Origin: Sarcocystis neurona
Lineage: Eukaryota > Apicomplexa > Conoidasida > Eucoccidiorida > Sarcocystidae
DNA length: 64,000 nt
Reading direction: 5' to 3'
NCBI GenBank assembly: GCA_000727475.1
Contig: KL647289.1
Location: 564,120 to 628,119, forward strand
Shown in pieces: positions 12,231-25,200 of this stretch. The number at the start of each line of letters is the position of its first letter. The first letter of the stretch is position 1. Both the position numbers and the translations under genes were made by a program. The notes under the pieces are model-generated. The model was not told where the DNA came from and did no database searches. It saw nothing but the letters and a program-made list of their open reading frames with translations.

Positions 12231-15200
12231 CAATACATATACATGTATTTACACATTTCCATCCACGCACATAGAGAAATACGCATATACACGTAGATAC
12301 ATATTTGTACATACACACATGTATAAATGTATTTGTACATATATATATATGTATGCACACACAGACGTATACATATTTATGAAGATATATATATGTATAT
12401 ATATATATGTATATATATATGTCTACACAAACGTAGATGTAAATATCTCGTTTCCTTAGTACGTACTGCTACACGTACACATATATATATATATACCTAT
12501 ATATATTTATGCCTTTACGTAAACACTTACTCATAACGTATAAGTATATAAGCGTGTATATGGACGTCTAGGTTCAATACATATATATACGAACACGTGT
12601 ATCCGTAGTGTCAGAAAGAAGCAGCGCGTTCCGACAACAAGTGCGACGGCATTGAAACGCTGTGCGTATACGCGTGCCACACAGGGCGGAGGCAACGCAG
12701 AAAGTCGGGAAAGTGAACAAAAGTTAAAGAAGGACGGCAGATCCACTGCAGAGAAACTCTCTTGTGCATCAAAATGCACATACACACCATGACGTAATAC
12801 AACGTGAACACGCGATAGTAAAAGTAAGTACAAGTCTTCTCTGTGACTCGTATTTTGACGAAGACATCCAAAGAGCTACACTCTCAAGTGAAAATACAAG
12901 CACACACACACACACACACACACCCACACCTACCTACACACACAAACACACATACACGTATTGCAAATAGGTATACGTATGTATGTTTGTCTTCCACTTT
13001 GTTCTTCATAGCAATAACACAAAGATGAATGTCTTCACAAGCTACATGCAGCACTTCCTACGTTCACGCTTAATCTCTCTTTGTCTTACTCTCTCTATAC
13101 ACGTGCGAATATACACACACATATATATATGTATAAATGTGTGGAGATAAATGTGGACATGCAAGCTATCCATGTGTAGTAGTGCCTGCGCAGCTGTACA
13201 AATTTATAGAGAGGAACAGAGAAGAAGACACACGAAAGGAAAAAGAGGAGAAAAGTATAATATGTCTGCCTCTCTTCTCATAAGATATACACACTGACAC
13301 ACACCTCTTTAGAAGTGACTTCTTCCCCATTCCTTCTCATTCGTTTCCCCAGGTGAGCAGGGTAATACGCCTCTATTTTGTTTGTTCGAGTAACGCATGC
13401 TACACCTTTTCCCTTCGGCTGCGTTCAGCTGACTGCCCTTCCGCAGTCAGGTGCAGTGTTAGCAGCAGCTACGAGCGTTTTTACCGCTGCGGCATCGTAC
13501 AGAAGCGCTGCTGACGCGAAATGAAATATACGCGACCGTCACGCGATTGGTGTGCAAGCGAACGGTCGTCTGAGGAGGCCTTCAAAATTGTCGACACCAA
13601 CGCACACGTACATATATACGTATATCCAGTAGTGTGCATATGGTTGTATACAGGAGGAGACAACTATACATACATATATACACATGTTTTGTATTATACA
13701 CACATAGTTTGTACAGATAGATAGATTTCACACGTATACGTTCTATGCGTATATATAATATATTTACATATGTGCAGATATCAAGGTGCATGTCTCGAAG
13801 TAGGTGTACAAAGACGCGCAGGAAAATTTATTCATACAGAGACAGAAAAGACACAAATATGAATCTACACAAGCGCACGTGGATATACGTGTACATACAT
13901 AGATACGTATAGTAAAGCAAGAGGAACAGAATTATAACTACATAGATGAAAACGTATCTGTGGAATTCTGTATCAGACATGAAGGATAGATACACACGTA
14001 TATGTCCAAAAATGTTCACGTACATACAGGTGTGGAAACATACACATACCTCTGTATATATTATGTGTAGGTGTGTATATTCATATTTAGGTAGATATTT
14101 CTCACAATATCAACGAACGATGAACACCTGTCTATATAGAGAGAAACAGATACAAGCACTTCACACACACACACACACACACAAAGGCGGAGCTAGAAAT
14201 ATGTGCAGATATACACGTACACACATACATATAAATTGACGCACAGGTCTGTGAGACAATATATACATATATAATATGCGTCTCGCTGAAGAAAGTGCGA
14301 ATTTTCCGTATCTCGCCTAAGGCACAGATCAGCGTGTGTACCCCGTATGTATAGAAACAAAGAAAATGTTCACGAAGAAACGATCACATACAGAGATACA
14401 CAGGTGTAATAATGTACATATATCTGCGTCAAAACACACATCTCTTTGTTGTAACTGCAGTTCATCCAGGGGAGCTACAAATCATTTCTCTGCAGGTTGC
14501 TTGATACTGCCCAGTCTACCTCCTTTACAAGAGTAGCGCTGCCGTAGAGCACACACATCTACACATACACATGCGTGGACTACATATATAACATATATGT
14601 GTGATACATCCTTTAAACGTGTGTGACACGTGTACACAGTCGAATGCAAGAAGACGCATCTGGCTGCTTTTCTGCGCATTTATTATGTGTGAAGTTGATT
14701 TTCCGCGGGCTGCATATACACCAGCCTTCCCCACTTCTTGCGGAGAAGTGTGTGAAACCGACACCTCGTCGTGGGGAGACGCAAAACTTCAAAAAGAAGA
14801 AGACACGTCCCTCCCTTCGAGCCGCATCCACGCGCAGCCCACAGCACACTCGTGTTCGTCAAAAAAGTCTCGATCCGAACAAAATGAATATTTACACGTG
14901 CAGGGTCCCCTATCTATCGGCTGCACAGACACATATATATAGAGAGAGAGTGCAGATACGCCCGTGTACGGATATACACACATATGCACATATAACAGTT
15001 CTACATCCATTTGTGCGCGAATGTATATGTATACACAAGCATATACGTAAATCTACAGTAGCTTTGCACATCAATAGAAACGTGCTGATATACAGACCTA
15101 CATACAGATAGATCCACATATATATATTGCATATCCAAAAGTGAACATCCATGTGCCTACGTATACCGGCACATGTCCGCGTCCATCTGTGTCCGTCTTC

Positions 15201-16378
15201 TTTCTGTATTTTGTTTGAAACATACATATACACGTACAGGTGTATATGCAGAGTATTTCTGCAGGAGGCACACACTGCTGCGTAGTGTCGCAGGGAGGGA
15301 AATTTGGGCACTTCTGAAGAAGCGGAAGATAATTGACACTCCTCTCCAGCACCGTGCACCCCCCCAGCAATTACGCCGGCAGCGCAGCAGCCCCAGCCTT
15401 CCCAGGAAGGTCTTTTCTGCACTCACTTTCTTTTCAAAGTCCCACCAGAAATCTGCCCGTCTCTTTCTTCGAGATACCTTCGTTCACGCATGCGCACAAC
15501 ACGCCTAGCCGACTGCGACGTGCTACGCGACGAGCCGAGCAGACACGTCTCTGCTGCTCTTGCTGCTTCGAGAAAATAAGGGCCACGCGAGGAGAGCTGC
15601 TGCTGCTGCAGCACTGCTCCGACGAGCCAGTCGCCGACGTCTACATGTATGTGTGTATATTCATACATGAAAGAAGGCAGCGAGGAAGCCAGAAAGGAAG
15701 ACGGAGACCTGTGTGAGTATACTACCACGTATCTACGTGGTCAGTCCATATACATATGTACACACACGTACATATATGTGTATATGTAGATAGACAGATA
15801 CACAGACAGACAGAGACTTACATATATAAATATACACAAAGACGCATGAGCAGAACATACACATAAACAAGGCATTTGTATGTACGTGTGTGTTTTCACT
15901 GAATTGCCCGGTCTGAGAGGGTAGAAATGCTCTCCTCAATACTCTCTCTTGGGGAGACATGAATTCGAAGGCATTTCTCGCTTTTTTTCGTCTCTACACA
16001 AAAATTTGCAGAAAAAGCACCTGCACACCGATACGTCTACATTCACAGAAAGTGCCCTCTTCGCGTCTGTCCCTACCAACAGAAAGCTACACACGCAAAA
16101 ATCCTCGAAAAACAAATATATTCAGCTTCATTCAATATACACAAGAAACACACAAACAGAGAAAGACATACATTTATAGAAAGACAGATATATACACACA
16201 TATACATATACATACACACATACACGAAGAGGTACATACAATATACATGTCTCTACATATTACATGTATATACATGGAATTCTGCGTATATAGAGACACC
16301 TGTATGCAACTAGTATACACATATACATATATACGCATATGTACATATACATACATACATATATATATATATATACAA

Positions 16379-16409
<31 letters not shown>

Positions 16410-17249
16410 TACGTACACAAATCCAAATGTAAATATGAACATATATATATATATACAGGCGGGTGTCATATGTATGAAAACATGGGTCACGAAGACGGAC
16501 GAAACGATTCTAAAAGAAATCTCTACGAATGACAGAGAAATGAAGTAAAAGGGAAGAAAAGTGCGAAAAGGGAGAAGACGGAGAAAAGAAAGCGGACGGA
16601 ATTCCGCCGTGGTGGCGCAGGAGGAGTTTCTCCTCCCCAAAAGGACACCTGCGTTCCCCTTTCTTCCGCGGGGGCACTAACTTCCACTCATAATATACGC
16701 CTACAGGCCCATGTACATATATATATAGGTGTATATATATACATTTGTATATATACGTATACGTATATGACTCCAGGAAGATCTCAACTGCTTCCGTGAT
16801 ACGAGTATATATAATACGTGTGAGTATGCAGAAGTTTTTGCTGTTCTGCAGATATACAGGACTGGTGAGAAAATGACACTTCTTCAAGGAAACGCACATA
16901 TATATGAGAACGGAGAGACTTGTACCGCTTTAATAAGGGGGACACACAAATATTTACGTGCGGCTGCCTATGTGTGAATAGACGGAGAGAAGTTCCTACT
17001 GTTCCATTGGTTTACATATCAAAATATATCGGGGAGGGACAAATATATAGGAAGTGAAACGTCCCCCCTGCTCCACTCATCACAGTAGCTTCTGCACGTA
17101 CGCATACATATACATATATATATACACACAGAAGTGTATTAATATATATATGTGATAACGTATGTATATATGTCTTTATAGGTTGTGGAGAGGTCACGAA
17201 CTGGATCGTATAAAGGCAGGAGAGGAAAGGAAGACGCAGAAGGAGAATA
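12231..17249. other. Convergent spacer downstream of the kinase gene
   Basis: Alternating TATATG/CACACA microsatellites and short unique islands (near 12600-12800, 13330-13570, 14600-14900, 15250-15640, 16490-16680, 16920-17060). None of the islands encodes a recognisable domain. One (15427-15640, minus) has exon-like borders and is listed separately. SBDS and the kinase gene point toward this interval, so part of it is probably 3' UTR. Confidence 0.45.
15427..15640 (-). other. Candidate coding exon, unknown gene
   Basis: On the minus strand an open segment of about 71 codons begins after an ATGTAG acceptor and ends at AGAAA|GTGAGT, a strong donor. It reads as ordinary protein (VGDWLVGAVLQQQQLSSRG, then MRERRYLEERDGQISGG) with a short CAG-encoded Gln run, as in true exons here. 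No family was recognised and no partner exon was found, so this could be chance. Confidence 0.25.
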
Positions 17250-17600
17250 TTATCGCGCATGCAGATGTTTATCAAAACGAGAGGCGAGAACTTTGAGAGT
17301 TCGGTTGTGCTTGACCATCACGTGCAGCGGTCGTTTCATTTGAAAAAATTCTCCGTCCACCTGGGAAGAACAAATTTGCAGCAGCAGCAGCACTGGTTAC
17401 CGCATGCCCGCCCACGTCTCCGCCAGACAGCAAGAGACAGCGACACAGAGGGACAAAAAAAAGAGCCCCGTAGAATATGTTCAGAAAAATGGGTGGGGGA
17501 AATTTCTTTTATAAATTTCTCAAAAGAGACACAGGAAGACTCTACAGATGTATCTCCATCCTACACAACACCAAGAATTTTGACGCCAGCACATATATGC

Positions 17601-17649
<49 letters not shown>

Positions 17650-20600
17650 TGTATGTATGTATGTATGTATGTATGTGTGTGTCTCTCTCATATATATGTA
17701 TATATACAAATATTTACGTATGCACAGATATATACATATATACATATGCACGTACGTATATATATATACCTAGTTATATAGCTGTGAGTAAATAAACATA
17801 TATATATAGAGAAACATACATGTGTATATATATATAGGAATATGTTAGAGAAAATGATAAGGATTGATACAAATCCACACAAAGATCTGTCCCTCTATCT
17901 GTCCACAGCACATCGATATCTTTTTATACATCAACGCACATCTATACCTATATACGTGTGTATATACACATACAAGTACATATACGCATACATACATGGA
18001 CATATATTTATCTATCTACGCAGTTATTTATCTATTTACCGATCTGTATACATATAATAAATAAATGACCACACATACACATATACATCTATATCTATCT
18101 GTGTATGTCTCCGCATATCTACGTATATACATATACGTATGTATATATGCACACACTCGCGTATACATACACACATCTACATATACCTATGTACATATAC
18201 CTATCTACTTATTTACTTACACATATATATATTTGTGTGTATACAGACATATATGCAGATATATTTCTATAGATCCACGTATAAATGCATCGATCCATAC
18301 ATCCATAGGTACTTGAATACACATACAGACATACGCATATATATGCAGGTACACTACAGAACAGAGAGCAGGACGACTTATTTTACCAGTCCAGGCATTT
18401 CTTGCAGATGTATTTAATCATCTCCGCAGCAGAGAAATGTACTCCAACCCTCATAAATACATATATGCGTGTATTACTTAATGATGCGGGGAGAGAACAG
18501 AAGAAAAGAAAGGGAAACGTGTTATATTCAGAACGTTGCTGGCGATAAAAACGAGTTAATAGGAGTTCCACTTTGAAAAAGTAGTCCAACACATACACCC
18601 ACACATACACACATACATGGACCTGCGCATGCACCTCTCCCTCGCTTCACGTATCCATCGATCTATAAACATATATATACACAGAGAGAAATGCATGTAT
18701 TCATATATATATACACAGAGAGATATGTGTGTATTTATACATAGAGAGAAAGATATACGTATTTATATATATACACATCTATCTATAAACACATATATAC
18801 AGAGAGAGAGAGAGATGTGTGTATTTATATATAGAGAGAGAGATATACGTATATATATATATATATATCCATCGATCTATAAACATATATATATATACAG
18901 AGAGAGAGAGGCATGTATTCATATATATATACACAGAGAGATATGTGTGTATTTATATATAGAGAGAAATATACGTATTTATATATATAGACACATATGT
19001 GTATATACTCTCTCTATATAGGGTATGACTACAGATGTTTGTATTTGAATGTGATTTATATGACGCAGATCAAATGCATTTCGTCGAAGCATGAAATTAA
19101 ATAGACGTACTCATACATACACGTATATATATACATTTTTATAGATAGAAATATATGTTGATACATGTACACTACACAGACACAAGAATATATGTATGTG
19201 TACATGTATATATATATGAATAAAGAGATGTATACACAACCATACATCCATACATATGTATATATTCATGTGTATATACACATATATGTATATATATATT
19301 TGAATACAGAAATGTATAGACAAGATAGGACTTACACAAACGTACGTTCATATATATATACATAGACACACGTGTATATATATATATGAAAAGAAATATA
19401 TATGTGTAGGGAAGAACGCATATGAACGTGAAGATGCTGCTTCTTCGATTCCGAGGAGAAAATTTCGAGACCCGCGCACAGTAACGAGGCAAAGTAAGAC
19501 AGAAGCTCACACACACACATATATATGTACGTACATACGCATACATATACATTACATATATATACATCTACATATACGTATACACACACATATATACACA
19601 TACACAAATATATACATGCATATACGGACACACATATATATATATATAGATTCATATACGTATATACACACACACATACATACACACACACACACATACA
19701 CACACACATACACACACATACACATACACACACATACACACACACACATATATATATACACACATATATATATCTCCGTATATCCACGGAGAGACATCCG
19801 CAGAAGTCCGGAAATGCGAGGAGAGGAGAGAAGAGGAGGAAGCAGCGCGGAGAGAAGTTTTGGAAGTATTCCTTCGAAGCGAGACACGGCGTTTCATGCA
19901 GACGACCCCCCCCCCCCCCCACCACTCACACACGACTCGTATATACGTGTGAAGAGGAGGACAGCACACAGGAAGAAGAGAGCAGCAAGCGAAGCGAATA
20001 CCTGAAAGTAGACCTTCGCAGCAAGTGGCAGATCTTTGAAAGTGATCTTCCACGGCCCGGACCCCTGGTGCAGCCGCTGCGCCCGGCCGTGGCACGCCTG
20101 CGCACAGCAAACAGCAATTCGCCCTTCACAAACGCGTCGAACAAATGAAATTTGTCGAAGGCCCCTCCTCTCTAAACGGACAAAAAAACGGAAACCGAAC
20201 ACTCCCTCCGCATCCCCACGACTCTCCGTGCATGCGTCTGTGCTGCGGCGCGAGCGCGTCTCTGCACCTGCACGTGTGTGTGTCTCTTGCTTCCCTTCCT
20301 GTCTCCCCGTCTCCCTCTCTTGCTGCTCGTGTCTCCTCTCCTCCCTTCCTGTCTCCCCCTCTCCCTCTCTTCTTCTCCTCCTGTCTTCCTCTCCTTCTGC
20401 CCGCGTCTCCTCCTCTTCCCCTCCCTCTGTGTCTCCGTCTCCCTCTCTTGCTGCTCGTGTCTCCTCCTCTCCCCTCTGTGTCTCCGTCTCCCTCTCCTTC
20501 TGCCCGTGTCTCCTCTTCTTCTCCCCCTTCCTGTCTCCCTGTCTCCGTCTCTTTCTTCCGTCACGACGATGTGCGTAACTCCTGCCACGTATAAATTGCT

Positions 20601-22225
20601 GCTTCTCTCCATACATATATAAGTCACATACACACACCCACACAGAGAGATAGACATACGCATATACATACAATTATGTAGATAGGCATGCACACAACAA
20701 TTAATACATCTGTACACATGTGACGACGTCTTCATTTATATACGTGTATACGACGACGTCTTCATATATATATATATGTATACATGACGACGTCTTCATG
20801 GAGCTGTTAGTGTTCTTCTCCATATGTGTGTGAATATATATGTACACAGGGGAAGATGGGCAGAGCCGCTTGGAAGATATTCACGACATACACAAATACA
20901 TATATACATACACACATATACATTTGTATAGAAGCATACAAAAATTTATGCTGCACACACACACACACATATACATATACGCTTGCCTATACCGATACAT
21001 AGATACTTACATATACATATAGATATGTATCTATATAGAGAGAGACAGATAATAAGCTTACGTATGTAATGTATGTAATGTATGTGTATATATATGTGTG
21101 TGTGTGTCCCTCTCTAACTGTATTGTACATGAGGCAGATACAGACGCAAAAGTAGATATATATGCGAAGGTATATGTATTGACTAGTAAATACTCATTTG
21201 GCGGGATAGAAGAAAAGTGCCTGAGTAGAAGGAAGAGGGAAATGCAGAGCTCAAAGATACAGTAAAGGAGGTTACATATTCGTTGAAATTGGGGGCAGCC
21301 TCACGCACTGGCTAATAGGAGGTATTTTATCTTCCTTAGCAGCTTCCCATCAACTTCCTCACCACTCGCCATATTGAGAGATATACAAACGCATGCCTAA
21401 ACCTGCAGAAAGTCACTTCCTTCGGGACCTGAACTTCTCCTTCTACACCTTCACATATGTACGTATTGATGCGTGTACATATATATATATATTTACAGAG
21501 GCATATATTGGGAGACAGATGGGGACAGATAATGCTTATATATGAATACCTACACACCCATACAATATACCCGTATGACAAACGGAGGGTCCACACATAT
21601 ACCTGCATTCAATTCTTATATATATAGATGTGTATATACAGACGGGTGAATATATATACGTATGTATTCAGCATATATATATAGGGGACAGATGGATGTA
21701 CGGTATAGATTTGTTATATGTATGTATATATGTATGAGTACAGATTTGAGTATTTGCTTCCGCTGTAAATCTTCCTGTCCCGTACTACGTTGAGACGGCT
21801 TCATACAAACTTTCGTACACGGACGTCTCCATACGAAGAGCTGTTCGCCCTTGGGAAGAGACACATGCAGCTCCATATATATATGTATATGCGTGAAGGC
21901 AGCAGCGGAAGACAAAATATATTTATGGAGGTGCAGGCGAAGTAGGACGGAAGGCAGAGACGAAAAGGCGAGACACACACGGAGACGGGGAGACGGAGAC
22001 GGGGGAGGGGACCAACAAAAGTAACGGAGAAAACGAAGAAGACGCAGCAGAAGGTTTTCTTACAAATTCGAGGCCAAGCGAAGCTGTCGACGGAAAGGTA
22101 AGGAATTCAAGTTCTCCATCACCCGTGCACTGCTTCTCTTTTATAACTTCTTCCTAAAAAAAAAATTCTCCAAAAAAAAGGGGCCCAAACACATACAAGT
22201 GCTCCACATGCATCTGCATAAATAC

Positions 22226-22268
<43 letters not shown>

Positions 22269-25200
22269 CGTACACACATATATACCTATACATATATATA
22301 TATATATATGTATGCACATATATGCACATCGAGACTTCTATGGAGGTCTTATTCATGTCTACATATATGTGTATATGTATACAGAACAAAATACAAAGTT
22401 CTACGGTCCACCAGTATTCATGTGTAAACACACGCATACATATATATATGTGTGTGTATATATACTCTAGATGTGTATATACGTATATAATATGTATGTA
22501 TATGTATATGCGCAAAAAATTTGATACTCTACAATGCCTCTATATGCATGCGATATATGTCTACATATACACACGTACACACACATATTATAAATACACA
22601 TATATTTGATGAAGACGAGTAAAAACTCTACTTTTGACCGCCATACATATATACATACATACAGACACATACATATACAAACATATATATATGTGTGTGT
22701 ACTCGATAAATGAATGGGAAACCGTCTACAACCTATTGTCTATATATATACGTAATTATATACATGTATGTATGTGTATATGTGTGTATATCTCCTCCAT
22801 AAAAGTTTCAAACGCTACAGTCGATCTTCGTATACATATATACAAACAATTTCATACACATATCTGTATATGTGTGCTGGATACACATATGGAAGTCTAC
22901 AATCGACTACTCTATGAATAAATATATATACACATATATATCTATAAATATATGTATATATGTGTATATATATTTAATCGATAGAGGTATGACACTTCTA
23001 TATATATATGTGTATATATGATTCATCCATATAAATGTTCTACAATCCCTCTCTCTCTATACATATATATATACATATACATGTATGTGTATATTTGTTT
23101 CATCCATAAATATGTCCTATATCTCTCTTTCTATATATACACACGTATATATGTTTCATCCGTATATACGCTCTATACTCTCTCTATATACATATATATA
23201 TATATTTGTGTATATATGTTTCGTGCATGTATATGTTCTCTCTCTCTCTATATATATATCTCTATATATATACACGTATATATGTTTCAACCGTAAATAT
23301 GTTGTATACTTTCTCTATATACATACGTATATATATATATTTATATGTGTATATACGTTTCGTTCATATATATGTTCTATAATCAATCTCTCTCTGTTTC
23401 TCTCTCTATACATACACGTATACATGTTTCATCCGTATATATGTTCTGTACTCTCTCTCTCTATATACATATACATATATATGTGTATATATATGTTTCG
23501 TGCATACATATGTTATATCTCTCTCTATATATATACATGTATATCTGTTCCATCCGATATATATGTTCTATACTGTCTCCATAGATATGTACATATATAC
23601 ATATATATATGTGTATATATGTTTCGTCTATATATATGTTCTATATATCTGTCTCTATATATATCTATATACACGTATATATGTTTCATCCGTGTATATG
23701 CTCTATACTCTCTCTCTATATATATATATGTGCATATATGGTTCGTCCATATATATGTTATATATATACACGTATATATGTTTCATCCGTATAAATGTTC
23801 TATACTCTCTGTCTATATATATACATATATATATGTGTGTATATGTATTTCGTCTATATATACATGTTCTACAATCAGTCTCTCTGTCTGTCTGTCTTTC
23901 TCTGTAAATGGAGTTCCTCGCTCTCTCTCTCTCTATCTCTGTGTATATATATGTATACATACACATATGTATAGAGTGAAAACTATGTTGGCACAGAAGA
24001 AGACACAAAATGTGATATACGAATTTTTTGAGAGAAGGAGGAGGAGAGACCTCCGGCATCCACCAGGCGAGCCTCTTTGAAGTCCGTTGAAATATATATT
24101 ACGTTGATGTGTGTTTGCATGCGTATATATCATATATACGTGACGCAGATACAGAAGACCGGTCGGATACCCTACTTCTTTGTCTATGTATATATGCATG
24201 TGCAGTAAAATATTTCGGGCTAACACACATGCGTTGCAGAACAGAAAAAAGACTTCGAAGGAGATCCCCGTAGAAAAGAGGACTCACATAAACACACACA
24301 CAAACAAACACATATATACAGAGAAACGGGTGTACCAGCATAGATGTGTGTGTATACATATCAAAATATAAATATACACGTCTATGCATATTTACGTATG
24401 TGGATACGTACGAGATACCTATCCAAAGCAAGGAAAATTCGTTTTCACACGGCTTACACATCTTTGCATACATACAGGCGTATGTGTCTATTTCTCTGCA
24501 TACACATAAACATACAAATACATATATATATGTGTGTAGATGTATATGGATGTATGTGTGTGTATACATATGTATATATGTATCTCTTTCTACATATATA
24601 TATGTAGAGAATCTCAGAATATTTTATGCATTCATATACATATATGTATATTGCCGTCTCCGTCTCTCCCTAGAGGAGGGGAAAAGAGGAGAAGCCAGGA
24701 GGAGATAATTATACATGTAAAATAGTTTCGTAGATTTGTTTGTGAATAAAAAAGGGATGATGTAGTTGCAGGCCACGCATATACTCGTCGGCGTGTATGT
24801 AGTATGTCCACAAGTACAAAGACAGAGAAATGGCGAGAGAAAAATACACAGAGGGACACACAGAAATACTGACGCAGACACGAGGAAAACAAATATATGT
24901 AAGACACCAAAAATTGCTGCATGCATATATATGTATGACACTCATAGGCTGCTATATATGTATTTTCATACACGCATCTCTCTCTATATATATAGATATG
25001 ACACTCACACAGACTGTACATACACATATACAGAGACAGAAAATTGAAAGACACAGACAGACATACCAGTAGACACGGACGTGGACCGAGTGAAAATAAA
25101 CATATATACACATATATATATAGAGGAGCGCAAGACATTAGTAGACTGCTATGTGTGTATACACATATATATACATATACATATATATATACACACACGC

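Larger units (their letters stand above)
17361..20001 (-). other. Kinase intron 11 with several microsatellites
   Basis: The intron lies between TTTCAG|GTATTC (exon 11) and TTCTTCCCAG (exon 12). Besides the tracts listed separately, it holds CACACA/CACATA tracts (about 19654-19760) and a 15-C run at 19906-19920. A unique patch near 18360-18600 reads as no known domain. Confidence 0.7.
20098..22063 (-). other. Kinase intron 10
   Basis: The intron lies between GAATTT|GTAAGA (exon 10) and GTGCGCAG (exon 11). It includes a pyrimidine tract (20271-20560) built from CCCGTCTCCCTCTC-like words, three copies of a 14-mer near 20722-20799, microsatellites, and unique patches near 21180-21460 and 21750-21900. 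The two patches have weakly exon-like reading frames but are not needed by the kinase model. Confidence 0.65.

Noticed and set aside
20002..20097. Exon-like segment first read as part of a phosphoinositide 3-kinase C2 domain
   Set aside because: Spacing did not fit that fold. Joined to 17250-17360 it becomes the C-terminal part of the diacylglycerol kinase.
19525..20148. 207-codon Thr/His/Tyr-rich + strand ORF
   Set aside because: Made of CACATA repeats plus the antisense of kinase exon 11.
21336..21870. Alternative kinase 3' exons (21807-21870 and 21336-21448) reading [14 protein letters not shown] and a stop
   Set aside because: Phases also fit, but the family motifs [17 protein letters not shown] and QVDGEFFQ at 20002-20097 and 17250-17360 are far better matches to the accessory-domain end and leave no place for these.
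23085..24080. 331-codon Tyr/Ile/Cys-rich + strand ORF
   Set aside because: Translation of the roughly 60-bp satellite in kinase intron 9.
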